The notes under the pieces are model-generated. The model saw nothing but the letters and a program-made list of their open reading frames with translations. It had not been told where the DNA came from and did no database searches. The position numbers and the translations under genes were made by a program. This document shows, piece by piece, positions 35,367 through 44,796 of a DNA stretch of 64,000 nt (positions are counted from its first letter, which is position 1; every line of letters begins with the position of its first letter). Source of the DNA: JACCSI01 sp963815285 (GTDB lineage: Bacteria > Acidobacteriota > Vicinamibacteria > Vicinamibacterales > UBA2999); the NCBI GenBank assembly GCA_963815285.1, contig CAWFGB010000008.1, forward strand, positions 62,001 through 126,000, given 5' to 3'.

Positions 35367-37889
35367 GTGACTGGGTTGACGAGCATCGAAGCTGCGCGCG
35401 GACTGGCCGAACAAGGTCCGAACGAGCCGGCACCCACGCGACGCTTCTCCGCGGTGCTCGAGTTCGGGCGTCTGTTCGCCAACCCGCTGGTGCTCATCCT
35501 GCTGGTGGCCAGCGTCGTGTCCGCCTGGCTGGGTGGGGACGTCGACGCCGGGATCATCGTCACGATCGTCCTGCTGAGCGTCACCGTCAACTTCTGGCAG
35601 TCGTATCGCTCGCAGCGCGCGGCCGATCGACTCCGCGCGTCGGTGGCGCCAACCGCCACCGCGCTACGGGACGGAAGCTGGCGGGAGGTCCCGCGTCGCG
35701 AGATTGTCCCTGGAGACGTCGTCCGGCTTTCGGCCGGGGATCTGGTGCCGGCCGATGCGCGCCTGCTCGACTCGCGCGACCTCTCCGTGCAGCAATCGAT
35801 GCTGACAGGCGAGTCGTTGCCCGCCGACAAGGTGGCGAGCGCGGGCGAGACTTCTCGAACGACAGGACCAGACGCGCCGGATCTCGTCTTCCTCGGCACG
35901 TCGGTCGTCAGCGGAACAGCGACGGCGATTGTGATGGCGACCGGGCCCCGGACGCTCTTCGGGGACATCGCCGCGCGACTCGGCAGCCGCGTACCTGAAA
36001 CAGAGTTCGAAAGCGGCTTGAAGCGCTTCAGCCTGTTGATTCTGCGAACAACGACTGCGCTGGTGCTCTTCATCTTGCTGATGGGCATTGTCGTCAAGCA
36101 CGATGCGCTCGAATCGCTCCTTTTTGCCGTCGCGCTGGGAGTCGGCCTGACGCCGGAGTTCCTCCCGATGATCGCCACAGTCACGCTCACGCAGGGCGCA
36201 CTGCGGATGGCCCGAGACAAGGTGATCGTCAGGCACCTTCCAGCGATTCAGAACCTGGGCAGCATCGATATCCTCTGCAGCGACAAGACGGGGACGCTGA
36301 CGACGGGCGTGATGCACCTCGAGGGCTCGCTGGATCCCACGGGTGCCGCCTCTCCGCGGGCGCTGGCGCTCGCCTCGCTCAACAGCCACTTTCAGACTGG
36401 CATTCACAGCCCGCTCGATGCCGCGATCCTCCAGGCGGCGCCGCCCGACGCCGATGGCTGCGAAAAGGTGGACGAGATCCCCTTCGACTTCGAACGCCGA
36501 CGGCTGTCGGTGGTCGTCACCTTGCGGCACAACCAAGGACAGCGCCTTCTGATTACCAAGGGGGCGCCCGAGTCCCTTCTTGAGATCTGCGATGCCGTGG
36601 AAATCGGCGAACAGGTCGGGTTGCTCAATGCGTCTACCGCCGAGGCCTCCGCGGCGGTGTACCGCCAGCTCGGCGTGGAGGGCCGGCGCGTGCTGGCGGT
36701 CGCGTACCGCTGGCTCGAGGCGCGCGATACCTATTCGCTCGCCGACGAATCCCACCTGGTGCTGGCAGGGTTCCTCGGATTCGCGGATCCCGTCCTCGAC
36801 GACGTCGCCGATGTGCTCGAGGAACTGCGGCGCGATGGCGTCAGCGTGAAGATTCTTACCGGGGACAATCCCGTCGTGGCCCGCCACGTGTGCCGGAGCA
36901 TTGGTCTCGGCGAGGACGAGGTGGTCACCGGTGAGGGGATCGAGGGATTGGACGACGGCGCGCTGGGGCACGTCGCGGAACAGCACGTTATATTCGCGCG
37001 CGTGTCACCGGCGCAGAAGAACCGGATCATCCTCGCGTTGAAACACCGCGGCCACGTGGTGGGATTCATGGGCGACGGCATCAACGACGCGCCGTCGCTT
37101 CATGCGGCCGACGTCGGCATTTCGGTGATGGGCGCGGCAGACGTGGCGCGGGAGGCCGCCGATGTGATTCTGGGAGAGCGCAGCCTCCGCGTGCTCCACC
37201 GCGGGATCCTCGCCGGCCGCCGCGCCTCGGGCAACATGATGAAGTACTTGCTGATGGGCAGCAGCTCGAACTTCGGTAACGTGTTCAGCATGGCGGCGGC
37301 CTCGGTCTTCCTGCCTTTCCTGCCTATGCTGCCCACCCAGATTCTGCTGAATAACTTCCTCTACGACGTCGCACAGATCACCATTCCGACCGACAACGTC
37401 GACGAAAGCTACCTTCGCAGCCCGCAGCGTTGGAGCATGAAGGTGATCCGCGATTTCATGCTGTTCATCGGTCCGATCAGCTCGTTGTTCGATTTCCTCA
37501 CCTTCTATGTGCTGTTGCGGTGTTTCCATGCGGGCGAAGCGATGTTTCATTCCGGATGGTTCGTCGAGTCGCTGGCCACACAGACCCTGGTGCTCTTCGT
37601 CATTCGTACGATGGGCAACCCGTTCCGAAGCCGGCCAAGTCGTGCACTGACGATCACGACACTTGCAGTTGCGGGCATTGGCGCCCTCCTCCCGTGGACA
37701 CCGCTGGCGACCGCGCTGGGGTTTATGCCATTGCCGGCAGCATATGTCGTGTTCCTGCTCGCCGTGTTGGGTGCTTACCTGGGGCTGGTCGAGTTGGCCA
37801 AGCGGCGGCTAGTTTCTGCCGCGAACCTTGACAAGAGTTCATCCGAGGTTCGGGTGTCCCTCCTGCAGACGGAATCAAATCGCAAGTAG
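35367..37889 (+). CDS. mgtA: MgtA-type magnesium-translocating P-type ATPase
   Basis: Starts at GTG 35367; 840 residues, somewhat shorter than enterobacterial MgtA because the N-terminal tail is reduced. P3-type features: TGES in MLTGESLPAD, ion-site helix TPEFLPMIATVTLTQGALRM, phosphorylation Asp306 in CSDKTGTLTTG, KGAPE, hinge GDGINDAPSLHAADVGISV and the conserved C-terminal segment LPTQILLNNFLYDVAQITIP. The family imports Mg2+ under limitation. Being behind a TTAA box and co-transcribed with STAS suggests control by the upstream two-component system, as PhoPQ controls mgtA in enterobacteria. Confidence 0.9.
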   Translation: MTGLTSIEAARGLAEQGPNEPAPTRRFSAVLEFGRLFANPLVLILLVASVVSAWLGGDVDAGIIVTIVLLSVTVNFWQSYRSQRAADRLRASVAPTATALRDGSWREVPRREIVPGDVVRLSAGDLVPADARLLDSRDLSVQQSMLTGESLPADKVASAGETSRTTGPDAPDLVFLGTSVVSGTATAIVMATGPRTLFGDIAARLGSRVPETEFESGLKRFSLLILRTTTALVLFILLMGIVVKHDALESLLFAVALGVGLTPEFLPMIATVTLTQGALRMARDKVIVRHLPAIQNLGSIDILCSDKTGTLTTGVMHLEGSLDPTGAASPRALALASLNSHFQTGIHSPLDAAILQAAPPDADGCEKVDEIPFDFERRRLSVVVTLRHNQGQRLLITKGAPESLLEICDAVEIGEQVGLLNASTAEASAAVYRQLGVEGRRVLAVAYRWLEARDTYSLADESHLVLAGFLGFADPVLDDVADVLEELRRDGVSVKILTGDNPVVARHVCRSIGLGEDEVVTGEGIEGLDDGALGHVAEQHVIFARVSPAQKNRIILALKHRGHVVGFMGDGINDAPSLHAADVGISVMGAADVAREAADVILGERSLRVLHRGILAGRRASGNMMKYLLMGSSSNFGNVFSMAAASVFLPFLPMLPTQILLNNFLYDVAQITIPTDNVDESYLRSPQRWSMKVIRDFMLFIGPISSLFDFLTFYVLLRCFHAGEAMFHSGWFVESLATQTLVLFVIRTMGNPFRSRPSRALTITTLAVAGIGALLPWTPLATALGFMPLPAAYVVFLLAVLGAYLGLVELAKRRLVSAANLDKSSSEVRVSLLQTESNRK

Positions 37890-38030
37890 TTGGGGGACTC
37901 CGAAAGCCCACCGACGGGTCAAACGCCGGTGTTGGGAGTCCTGAAATCTGTACCGCTTCCTTCACTTCGTCCATTTCATGACCCGCGGCCGCGCGCGACA
38001 TGTGGACAAGCCGTCGTCAGCAGCGAATCA

Positions 38031-38495
38031 TCATCTGAACCGCACTGCTGTGTCGTCCAGCGCGGCGTGGCTGCGCTCGGGACGGCGCTGTCTCGGTGCG
38101 TCCGTCTCGCGAGCATCCTCGCAGCCCAGGCACCGGACGGCGAATGGGAGTGCCCGCAGTCTGGCGGCTGAGATGTCGTCTCCGCACTCGATGCAGCGCC
38201 CGTACAGGCCGGTGTTTAGGCGCCCGAGGGCGGCATCGATCCGCTGCAGTGTGTCGAGCTTCATCTGCACGAGAGCCAGTTCGATGTCCTCTTGAATCTC
38301 CACATCGGACACCTCGCCGTCGTCAAGTGCCCTGACGTGGTCCGCCATGGCACGTTCCTCGCGGACTGTTGACAGATGCCCCCGAACGCTCGCCTCGATC
38401 TCGCGTCGCCGGCCTTCGAGCATTTGCCGGAGTTCCCGACTCCGACTCGTCGCTGGCGGTCCGGCGGTGAACGTTGTCGACTCGTTGGATTTCAT
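38031..38495 (-). CDS. TraR/DksA-family zinc-finger protein
   Basis: I start at ATG 38495 (MKSNESTTFTAGPP), eight bases from AAGGAG; the frame opens three codons earlier at a GTG. The 154-residue protein has a long coiled-coil N-terminal part (RELRQMLEGRRREIEASVRG), a DksA-like tip region and a canonical C4 zinc finger C-x2-C-x17-C-x2-C (GRCIECG...RCLGCE). Such proteins enter the RNA polymerase secondary channel and modulate stress transcription. A TTAA box on the same strand lies about 280 bases upstream. Confidence 0.88.
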   Translation of the reverse strand: MKSNESTTFTAGPPATSRSRELRQMLEGRRREIEASVRGHLSTVREERAMADHVRALDDGEVSDVEIQEDIELALVQMKLDTLQRIDAALGRLNTGLYGRCIECGDDISAARLRALPFAVRCLGCEDARETDAPRQRRPERSHAALDDTAVRFR

Positions 38496-38773
38496 GTTCG
38501 TCACTCCTTACGGATCAAGAAACCTTCGCCGTCCGAACAAACAAGATGGCGGCGCCGCCGAGCTCGTTGATGGGAGGCGGTTGAAGTCGCCGCCAAGGTC
38601 GAGAAATAGAATCTTTAGACGGCCACCATCCGCTGTTGTCCCGCGGCTCGTCGGAGGGAGTGCTAGCGGACCCACCATCACAAAGGCCGTTCGGCTCATC
38701 GTCATCACAAAGCTCCAATCAGGCCGCCTCATCGCTGTCACGATGATTTGACGCGAGGGCGGTGAGTCACTCG

Positions 38774-38798
38774 TGAACTGGCGATTAACTTGTGTTAA
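38774..38798 (-). promoter_or_regulatory. TTAA-type regulator box, copy B
   Basis: Read on the minus strand: TTAA-CACAAG-TTAATC-GCCAG-TTCA, pointing toward the TraR/DksA gene. The core GATTAAC...GTTAATC is itself palindromic, but the third block TTCA (plus-strand TGAA, 38774-38777) is found only in this orientation, which fixes the direction. Confidence 0.6.
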
Positions 38799-38849
38799 TC
38801 AACGCGGGCGTAAACGGCTTCGGTCGGCTCACGCTGGGCGCGCGACACA

Positions 38850-38874
38850 TGAACGGGAGTTAATGACACGCTCA
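38850..38874 (+). promoter_or_regulatory. TTAA-type regulator box, copy E
   Basis: TGAA-CGGGAG-TTAATG-ACACG-CTCA, pointing toward the acvB-mprF-rsbU operon, 99 bases before its first ATG. From TTAAT to CTCAT it matches copy D in spacing and in the block CGCTCAT. Confidence 0.6.
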
Positions 38875-38972
38875 TGTGGCACTTACGGCGGTCGTGTCTA
38901 CTACTCAAAACCGAACGTCGCGCCGGGCCGCGAAGTGGCAATGGCCGGCCCGTGGCAAGTGCGGAGAGGACC

Positions 38973-39794
38973 ATGAATCGATCGATCGTCACCACTGCTG
39001 CTGTCGGCGTCGCCGTCCTGACGGCGGTCCGCCTCTGTGTCGCGGCTTTGGCGATCTGTGTCGCGCTCGGATATGCCCACGGCGCCTCGGCTCAATCGAC
39101 CGACACGATAAGTATTCGCGGTTATTCGCAATCGCTCCGTCTGTATGGCACGCGGGGCGCGCCCCCGGTGATCGTGTCCAGCGGCGATGGCGGATGGATT
39201 CACCTTGGGCCACATGTGGCCGAAGCGCTCGCCGCCAGCGGATTCTTCGTCGTCGGCTTCGACGTGAAGGGGTACCTGGAAAGCTTCACATCCGATAAGT
39301 CGACGTTGCGACCTGAAGAGGAGCCCGGCGACTACAAGGTGCTCGTGGACTACGCCAGTCGTGGCTCCACGCAGCGGCCGATTCTGATCGGTGTGTCCGA
39401 AGGAGCGGGCTTGTCGGTGCTGGCCGCGACGGACCCACGAACGAAGAGTGCGATTGCCGGCGTGATCGGCCTGGGACTGCCGAACCTCAATGAGCTTGGC
39501 TGGCGTTGGAAGGACAGCCTGATCTATCTGACCCACTCGGTGCCGAACGAGCCGACATTCAGCGCTGCCGCGATTGTCGAGCGCGTGAGTCCGGCGCCGA
39601 TAGCGGCCATCCAGTCGACACGCGATGAGTTTGTCTCGCTGTCGGAGGTCCAACGCATCCTCGACGCCGCCAAGGAGCCCAAGCGGCTGTGGATCGTGAA
39701 GGCGTCCGACCATCGGTTCAGTGACAACATCCTGGAGTTCGATCAACGGCTGGCCGAGGCGATCGAGTGGGTCCGCACCCGCTCGGCGCAGTAG
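38973..39794 (+). CDS. AcvB/VirJ-like exported hydrolase
   Basis: ATG 38973 (MNRSIVTTAAVGVAVL) with GGAGAGG upstream gives 273 residues and a signal peptide ending ASAQS. The mature part is a VirJ-type alpha/beta-hydrolase: VIVSSGDGGWIHLGPHVAEA (oxyanion and start motif SGDGGW), nucleophile elbow GVSEGAG, an acidic residue in TRDEFVS and the catalytic His in KASDHRFSDN. In Agrobacterium the related AcvB hydrolyses lysyl-phosphatidylglycerol and is encoded beside the MprF homologue LpiA. Here the gene is eight bases upstream of mprF, which supports the same role in the periplasm. Confidence 0.82.
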   Translation: MNRSIVTTAAVGVAVLTAVRLCVAALAICVALGYAHGASAQSTDTISIRGYSQSLRLYGTRGAPPVIVSSGDGGWIHLGPHVAEALAASGFFVVGFDVKGYLESFTSDKSTLRPEEEPGDYKVLVDYASRGSTQRPILIGVSEGAGLSVLAATDPRTKSAIAGVIGLGLPNLNELGWRWKDSLIYLTHSVPNEPTFSAAAIVERVSPAPIAAIQSTRDEFVSLSEVQRILDAAKEPKRLWIVKASDHRFSDNILEFDQRLAEAIEWVRTRSAQ

Positions 39795-39802
39795 GGTTCC
39801 CA

Positions 39803-42352
39803 ATGTCCGAGCGACTGAGGCACGCAATTCCAGTGGCGATCGGGTTGGCGCTGTTTTTGGGCGCGCTCGAGGTGCTGCGTCTCGAACTCCGATCGGTCTC
39901 GTGGCACGCTCTGACGGCTGATATCTTCGCGACGCCGTTCTCCAGTCTCGCGCTGGCAACCGCGCTGACGGCGGTCAACTACGTGGCCTTGACCGGATAC
40001 GATCTCCTCGCGTTCGCCTACATCGGGAAGTCCCTGCCGCGGCTTCAGATCGCAGGAGCGTCGTTTCTGGCGTATGCGATCTCCAACAATGTCGGGTTCT
40101 CGATGCTCTCCGGCGCGTCCGTGCGATATCGCTTCTACACGCGCTGGGGCGTGACGACCGAGGAGCTGTCGCGAATCGTCTTCTGGTACTCGGTAACGTT
40201 TTGGTTGGGACTGTTTGCTCTGGGTGGGCTCAGCCTGGCTACGAGTCCTGTTCCGGCCGGATATGAACTGCCAGTCAAGAACCTGTTGGTCCCCGCCGGC
40301 TGGCTGCTCATGCTGCTTCCGCCTCTCTACTTGCTGGCAGCAGTCCTTCGACGGGCGCCACTGCGAATTCGGACTTTCAAACTCCCGCTGCCGCCGCCGC
40401 GAATTGCCGTGGCGCAGTTGCTGCTCTCGGTGGTCGACTGGTCGCTGGCCGGCGCCGTGCTCTACGTGCTACTCCCGTCGAATACCCTGTCCTTTCTTCC
40501 ATTCTTGGGGATCTTCTTCATCGCGATTCTGCTCGGGATGATCAGTCACGTTCCCGGAGGGGTTGGTGTGTTCGAGGGGCTCATGGTCCTGCTCCTCAAG
40601 CCGTACCTTCCTTCAACGGTGCTGCTTCCCGCGCTCGTCGTGTTCCGAGCCGTGTACTACCTGCTCCCGCTATCCATCGCGCTCATCGGCTTGGTCGTTG
40701 ACGAGGCGTGGCGCCGTCGCGCTCAGGTCGGCCGGATGGCCGCCGTCGCGGGGCGGTGGACTGAACAGCTGACACCACATGTGTTGGCCATCTTCACCTT
40801 CCTCGCGGGGCTCCTGCTTCTCTTCTCCGGAGCCAGCCCAGCGGCGCCTGGGCGATTGGAACACCTCGAAGCGATCCTGCCGCTGGGAATGATCGAGTTG
40901 TCGCATTTTCTCGGCAGCGTTGTGGGCGCTGTGCTCCTGGTGCTGTCTCAGGGCCTGGCGAGACGACTGGACGCCGCGTACTACATGACCGCGGCGGCGA
41001 TGATCGTCGGGATGGCAGCGTCTCTGCTGAAGGGATTGGACTACGAGGAGGCCACCCTGCTGTTCCTCGTGTTGATGGTGCTGTGGCGGGCGCGACCAGC
41101 GTTCGACCGCCGCGCGGCGTTCTTTGAAACTCGGTTCTCCGCGGCGTGGATCGCCGCACTCGTCGGGGCCATTGGAGCGTCAATCTGGCTTGGCGTTTTC
41201 GCATTCCAGCACGTCGACTATTCACGCGAGCTGTGGTGGCAATTCGAGCTCCAGAGCGAGGCGTCTCGTTTCCTTCGCGCAACCGTCGGTGCCGCCATCG
41301 TGCTCGGCTTGTTCGGGCTCACGCGCCTGGTTGGATACGCTCCGCACGACGCGCCGATGCCGAGTGATGCCGACCTCGCCGATGCGGGCCGCATCATTGC
41401 CTCTCAGCCACTGACATTTCCGTTTCTCGCGTACTTAGGTGACAAGTCGCTGCTCTTCAACGAGGCTCGCACCGCGTTCGTGATGTACGCAGTCCAGGGG
41501 CGCACATGGGTGGCGTTGGGGGACCCTGTCGGGCCCGAGGATCAATCGGGCGACTTGATCCGGCGATTCCTCGAGCGCTGCGATGATTTCGGCGGCGTTC
41601 CCGTCTTCTACGAAGTCGGCAAGGCGCGGCTTCATCTCTACGCCGATTTCGGGCTGGGATTCGTGAAACTTGGAGAGGAGGCGAAGGTCGATCTGACGCA
41701 GTTCACGCTGGAAGGTGGGCGGGCCTCCAAGTATCGGCAGGCGCTGCGGCGACTGGAGAAGGAGGGGGCATCATTTCGAGTCCTGCAGCCATCGGAGGTC
41801 GAATCGGTGATGCCGCAGTTGCGGAACGTATCCGATGACTGGCTCGCGGCCAAATCGAGCGCTGAGAAGGGCTTTTCACTGGGATTCTTCGACCAGGCCT
41901 ACGTCGCCCGGTTTCCAGTGGCCGTGATCGAGCGCGCCGGACGAATCGTCGCGTTTGCCAATATCTGGCCGGGCGCCGACCGTGAGGAACTCTCCATCGA
42001 TCTCATGCGCTATCACCGTGACGCGCCTCCAAGCGTGATGGAGGCCTTGTTCGTGCACTTGTTGAAGTGGGGGCACGAGCAGGGGTATCGCCGGTTCGCG
42101 CTGGGCATGGCTCCGCTGTCTGGCTTCGAGGATTCGCCGGTGTCGTCCTTATGGAACAGGCTCGGAGCGTTCTTGTACGAGCACGGCGAAGCCATCTACA
42201 ATTTTCAGGGCCTTCGAGCCTACAAGGAGAAGTTCAATCCCACGTGGGAGCCGCACTACCTCGCGTATCCGGGCGGGTTGCGACTCCCGCGCATCATGGC
42301 TGATGTGTCCGCCCTTGTGGCTGGCGGCTACCGTCAGATCTTCCGCAAGTGA
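39803..42352 (+). CDS. mprF: MprF: phosphatidylglycerol lysyltransferase/flippase
   Basis: ATG 39803 (MSERLRHAIPVAIGLALF) gives 849 residues. The N-terminal ~530 residues hold 12-14 TM helices of the flippase/synthase module (signature LAYAISNNVGFSMLSGASVR and ISHVPGGVGVFEGLMVLLL). The C-terminal ~300 residues are the DUF2156 GNAT-like aminoacyltransferase domain (LAYLGDKSLLFNEARTAFVM; YAVQGRTWVALGDPVGPEDQ; YRRFALGMAPLSGF; ALYNFQGLRAYKEKF-like end). It transfers lysine or alanine from tRNA to phosphatidylglycerol and flips the product, lowering surface charge and giving resistance to cationic peptides. The amino acid cannot be told by eye. Confidence 0.93.
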   Translation: MSERLRHAIPVAIGLALFLGALEVLRLELRSVSWHALTADIFATPFSSLALATALTAVNYVALTGYDLLAFAYIGKSLPRLQIAGASFLAYAISNNVGFSMLSGASVRYRFYTRWGVTTEELSRIVFWYSVTFWLGLFALGGLSLATSPVPAGYELPVKNLLVPAGWLLMLLPPLYLLAAVLRRAPLRIRTFKLPLPPPRIAVAQLLLSVVDWSLAGAVLYVLLPSNTLSFLPFLGIFFIAILLGMISHVPGGVGVFEGLMVLLLKPYLPSTVLLPALVVFRAVYYLLPLSIALIGLVVDEAWRRRAQVGRMAAVAGRWTEQLTPHVLAIFTFLAGLLLLFSGASPAAPGRLEHLEAILPLGMIELSHFLGSVVGAVLLVLSQGLARRLDAAYYMTAAAMIVGMAASLLKGLDYEEATLLFLVLMVLWRARPAFDRRAAFFETRFSAAWIAALVGAIGASIWLGVFAFQHVDYSRELWWQFELQSEASRFLRATVGAAIVLGLFGLTRLVGYAPHDAPMPSDADLADAGRIIASQPLTFPFLAYLGDKSLLFNEARTAFVMYAVQGRTWVALGDPVGPEDQSGDLIRRFLERCDDFGGVPVFYEVGKARLHLYADFGLGFVKLGEEAKVDLTQFTLEGGRASKYRQALRRLEKEGASFRVLQPSEVESVMPQLRNVSDDWLAAKSSAEKGFSLGFFDQAYVARFPVAVIERAGRIVAFANIWPGADREELSIDLMRYHRDAPPSVMEALFVHLLKWGHEQGYRRFALGMAPLSGFEDSPVSSLWNRLGAFLYEHGEAIYNFQGLRAYKEKFNPTWEPHYLAYPGGLRLPRIMADVSALVAGGYRQIFRK

Positions 42353-43224
42353 CTCGCGCCACGATCAACTCCGCCGCGTCCTCTCCGCAATCGGCGACCG
42401 TGCCGCGCGCCTTGGCGGCGGCCAGTGCGATTGCCATAGCTTTTTATTTCGTCGCAGGGCTGTCTGAAGCGGCCCTCATACGCGTCCTGCAGCCGAGTGA
42501 GCTAGAACTCGACTGGATCGGCGACGGCGTGCTCTCCACTGCACTTGGCGTCGCCGTCTATCTATGGCTTCATCTCCGGGCGACGCGCCGTGCATTGACG
42601 GAGCAGGAGCGCGCTCAGCTGGTGATACAAGCACAGTTGTCAATGGCCGAGATCATGCAACGGCGGCTTCTGCCGCCGGTTCCGGCACCGGCCGACGGCC
42701 TCGACTGGGCCGCGGCTCTGATTCCAGCGGGCAGGATTGGCGGTGATTTCTTCGACTTTCTCGAGCCTCGTGCGGGCGTGCGCTTGATGCTCATCGCCGA
42801 TGTGTCGGGCAAGGGGATCTCGGCCGCGATGGCGCTGACCCTGCTTCGTTCGACGTTTCGTCGAGCCGCGCGCGACACAATCAATCCGGCCGAACTCGCC
42901 TCGCGTATGTCCGCCGCGTTGCTCGAGGAATGGCACGGCTCACCGTACGTGACGGCTATTGTCACTCGCATCGACTCTGGCGCCCGAACGTTGACGTATA
43001 CGAACGCGGGACATCCGAAAGGCATTCTCGTTCGCGGCGGTACGGGCGGTGGACTCACCGAAGGCGGCCCACCACTCGGTCTGTTGAGCGGCGCGCGATT
43101 CGACGAGGTCACGCTGGCCTTGCTTCCAGGTGACGTCTGTGCCTTCGTCACGGACGGAATCTCTGAGGCCTTCGACGACGTACCTGCGACCATGGGACAC
43201 TACGCTCCTCGAGTTGCTTCGTGA
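42349..43224 (+). CDS. RsbU/SpoIIE-type PP2C phosphatase (C-terminus out of frame)
   Basis: Starts at GTG 42349 inside the mprF stop (GTGA overlap). TM helices at residues ~20-42 and ~62-80, a short linker helix, then a PP2C SpoIIE domain with metal-binding motifs GGDFFDFLE, ADVSGKGISAAMALTLL, TNAGHPKGILVRGG and TDGISEAFDD. The frame ends at 43224 with a non-family tail. The proper end (TTLLELLREAPRSAEALCGA to DRTVIVVEV) is in another frame that runs to 43423, so a one-base difference near 43193 splits the gene. It should dephosphorylate a STAS protein, for example the one at 34980. Confidence 0.82.
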   Translation: MTRATINSAASSPQSATVPRALAAASAIAIAFYFVAGLSEAALIRVLQPSELELDWIGDGVLSTALGVAVYLWLHLRATRRALTEQERAQLVIQAQLSMAEIMQRRLLPPVPAPADGLDWAAALIPAGRIGGDFFDFLEPRAGVRLMLIADVSGKGISAAMALTLLRSTFRRAARDTINPAELASRMSAALLEEWHGSPYVTAIVTRIDSGARTLTYTNAGHPKGILVRGGTGGGLTEGGPPLGLLSGARFDEVTLALLPGDVCAFVTDGISEAFDDVPATMGHYAPRVAS

Positions 43225-43359
43225 GGCGCCTCGGTCAGCTGAAGCACTATGTGGTGCCCTGATCTCCAAAGCCCAAGAAGGCCACGGCCCACCGGGCGTT
43301 GATGACTGGACGGACGATCGCACCGTGATCGTCGTTGAGGTCAGCGTCTCGGACGAGAG

Positions 43360-44790
43360 TCACCGCCGCGCGTCCCGAGCTGTCGGCAGCTGCGAAGCAT
43401 CCCACCCACCGCCGAGCGCCTGAACCAACGACACGGTCTCGACAAGTGTGCGCGTGCGAAGGTCAACAGTCGCGCGCTGATTCTGGAGCAGGCTGGTCTG
43501 TGCTGTGATCACTTGCAGGTAATTTGCGAGACCGCCACGGTACTGGATCGTGGAAATGTCGAGAGACTGCTGAGCTGCGGCGACCGCCTGGCCCACGATG
43601 TCGGCCTCCTGAGCAAGTGTTTGCAGGCCCGAGAGAGCATCTTCCACTTGCTGGAAGCTGGTGAGCACGGTCTCGCGATAGTTGGCTACGGTGACGTCGT
43701 ACTCAGCTTGCGTCACCCTCGCCTGCGCGCGTCGCTTGCCACCGTCGAAAAGCGTTTCTGCCAGTTGCACACCGAGAGACCACACGTGTGTCGGAGCCGT
43801 GAACAGGTCGGCGATGGCGACTGCCTGAGATCCAACGCTGCCACCGAAGCTCAGGGCAGGGTAGAAGGCTGCTCGAGCCGCTCCGATCTGCTCGTTTGCG
43901 GCGGCAACCTGGCGCTCCGCTGCCGCGATGTCGGGCCGACGCTCGAGAAGCGTGGATGGCAGTCCGACCGAAACGACAGGGGGAGGAATCTGGATAGCCG
44001 TCGGAGGAATCGACAGCTCGGCCGGCGACCGGCCAATGAGCACCGCGATCGCGTGCTCGAATTGTGCCCGGGCGACGCCCAGGTCGGTCAGCTGCGCACG
44101 AGCACTCTCCAACTGCGTCTGCGCGAGCGCGACGTCCGCCATCGAGACGACACCGCCCTGAAATCGGTCCTGGGTCAATTGCAGATACTGTTCGTAGGAC
44201 CGCACGGTCTCGTCGAGCAGCCGTCGATCCGCGTCGAGTCCTTGAATCTGAAAGTAATCGGCGGCAAGTTCCGACTGGTACAGCAGACGCACATTCTCGA
44301 GGTCTGCAGCGGACGCCTGTGCGGCGGCGACATTGGCGCCAACACTGCGCCGAATGCTTCCCCACACGTCTGCCTGATACGAGACGTCAAGGGGAATCTG
44401 ATAGAGGTGTCCGCTGCTCTGCGCCGCACCACCGCCGGCGCGCGCGGCCGTCGGTGCCGTCGTGACAGATGGGAACTGACTCGCCCCAGTTACTCGAACG
44501 GCAGCCCGCGCCACACGGTACTGCGCTTCGGCAGCGAGCAGGTTCTGGTTGGAGATGCTCACCTCGTTCTCGAGCCCGTTGAGGCCGGGAGCGTTGAACA
44601 GACGCCACCACTGGCCGCGCGCGACCGCGTCCTTCGGTTGCGCCTCGGTCCATCCCGGTGGCGGCGCCTCTTTGTAGGCGGGCGGCATCGGCGTTTCCGG
44701 ACGCATGTACTTCGGGCCAATCGCGCATGCCGTCGATGACCACAGGACGGCGAGCGACACCAGTCCGATCAAGCATGACGGCAACGGCAA
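43360..44790 (-). CDS. TolC/NodT-type outer-membrane efflux lipoprotein
   Basis: A 476-residue protein starting at TTG 44790, seven bases after the permease stop codon. The lipobox SSTAC gives a lipidated Cys at residue ~22. The two OEP repeats are visible, with conserved elements WWRLFNAPGLNGLENEVSIS and NQNLLAAEAQYRVARAAVR, and second-half motif LPSTLLERRPDIAAAERQVA. It forms the outer-membrane exit duct for the MacAB-like system encoded upstream in the same operon. The 3' end overlaps the shifted tail of the convergent phosphatase frame. Confidence 0.92.
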   Translation of the reverse strand: MPLPSCLIGLVSLAVLWSSTACAIGPKYMRPETPMPPAYKEAPPPGWTEAQPKDAVARGQWWRLFNAPGLNGLENEVSISNQNLLAAEAQYRVARAAVRVTGASQFPSVTTAPTAARAGGGAAQSSGHLYQIPLDVSYQADVWGSIRRSVGANVAAAQASAADLENVRLLYQSELAADYFQIQGLDADRRLLDETVRSYEQYLQLTQDRFQGGVVSMADVALAQTQLESARAQLTDLGVARAQFEHAIAVLIGRSPAELSIPPTAIQIPPPVVSVGLPSTLLERRPDIAAAERQVAAANEQIGAARAAFYPALSFGGSVGSQAVAIADLFTAPTHVWSLGVQLAETLFDGGKRRAQARVTQAEYDVTVANYRETVLTSFQQVEDALSGLQTLAQEADIVGQAVAAAQQSLDISTIQYRGGLANYLQVITAQTSLLQNQRATVDLRTRTLVETVSLVQALGGGWDASQLPTARDARR

Positions 44791-44796
44791 CCTCGT

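Larger units (their letters stand above)
38496..38972. other. Divergent control region between the TraR/DksA and acvB-like genes
   Basis: About 480 bases with no convincing gene. It contains two TTAA-type boxes facing away from each other (38774-38798 on the minus strand, 38850-38874 on the plus strand). A short imperfect palindrome CACATGA (38846-38852)...TCATGTG (38872-38878) surrounds the plus-strand box. Confidence 0.6.
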
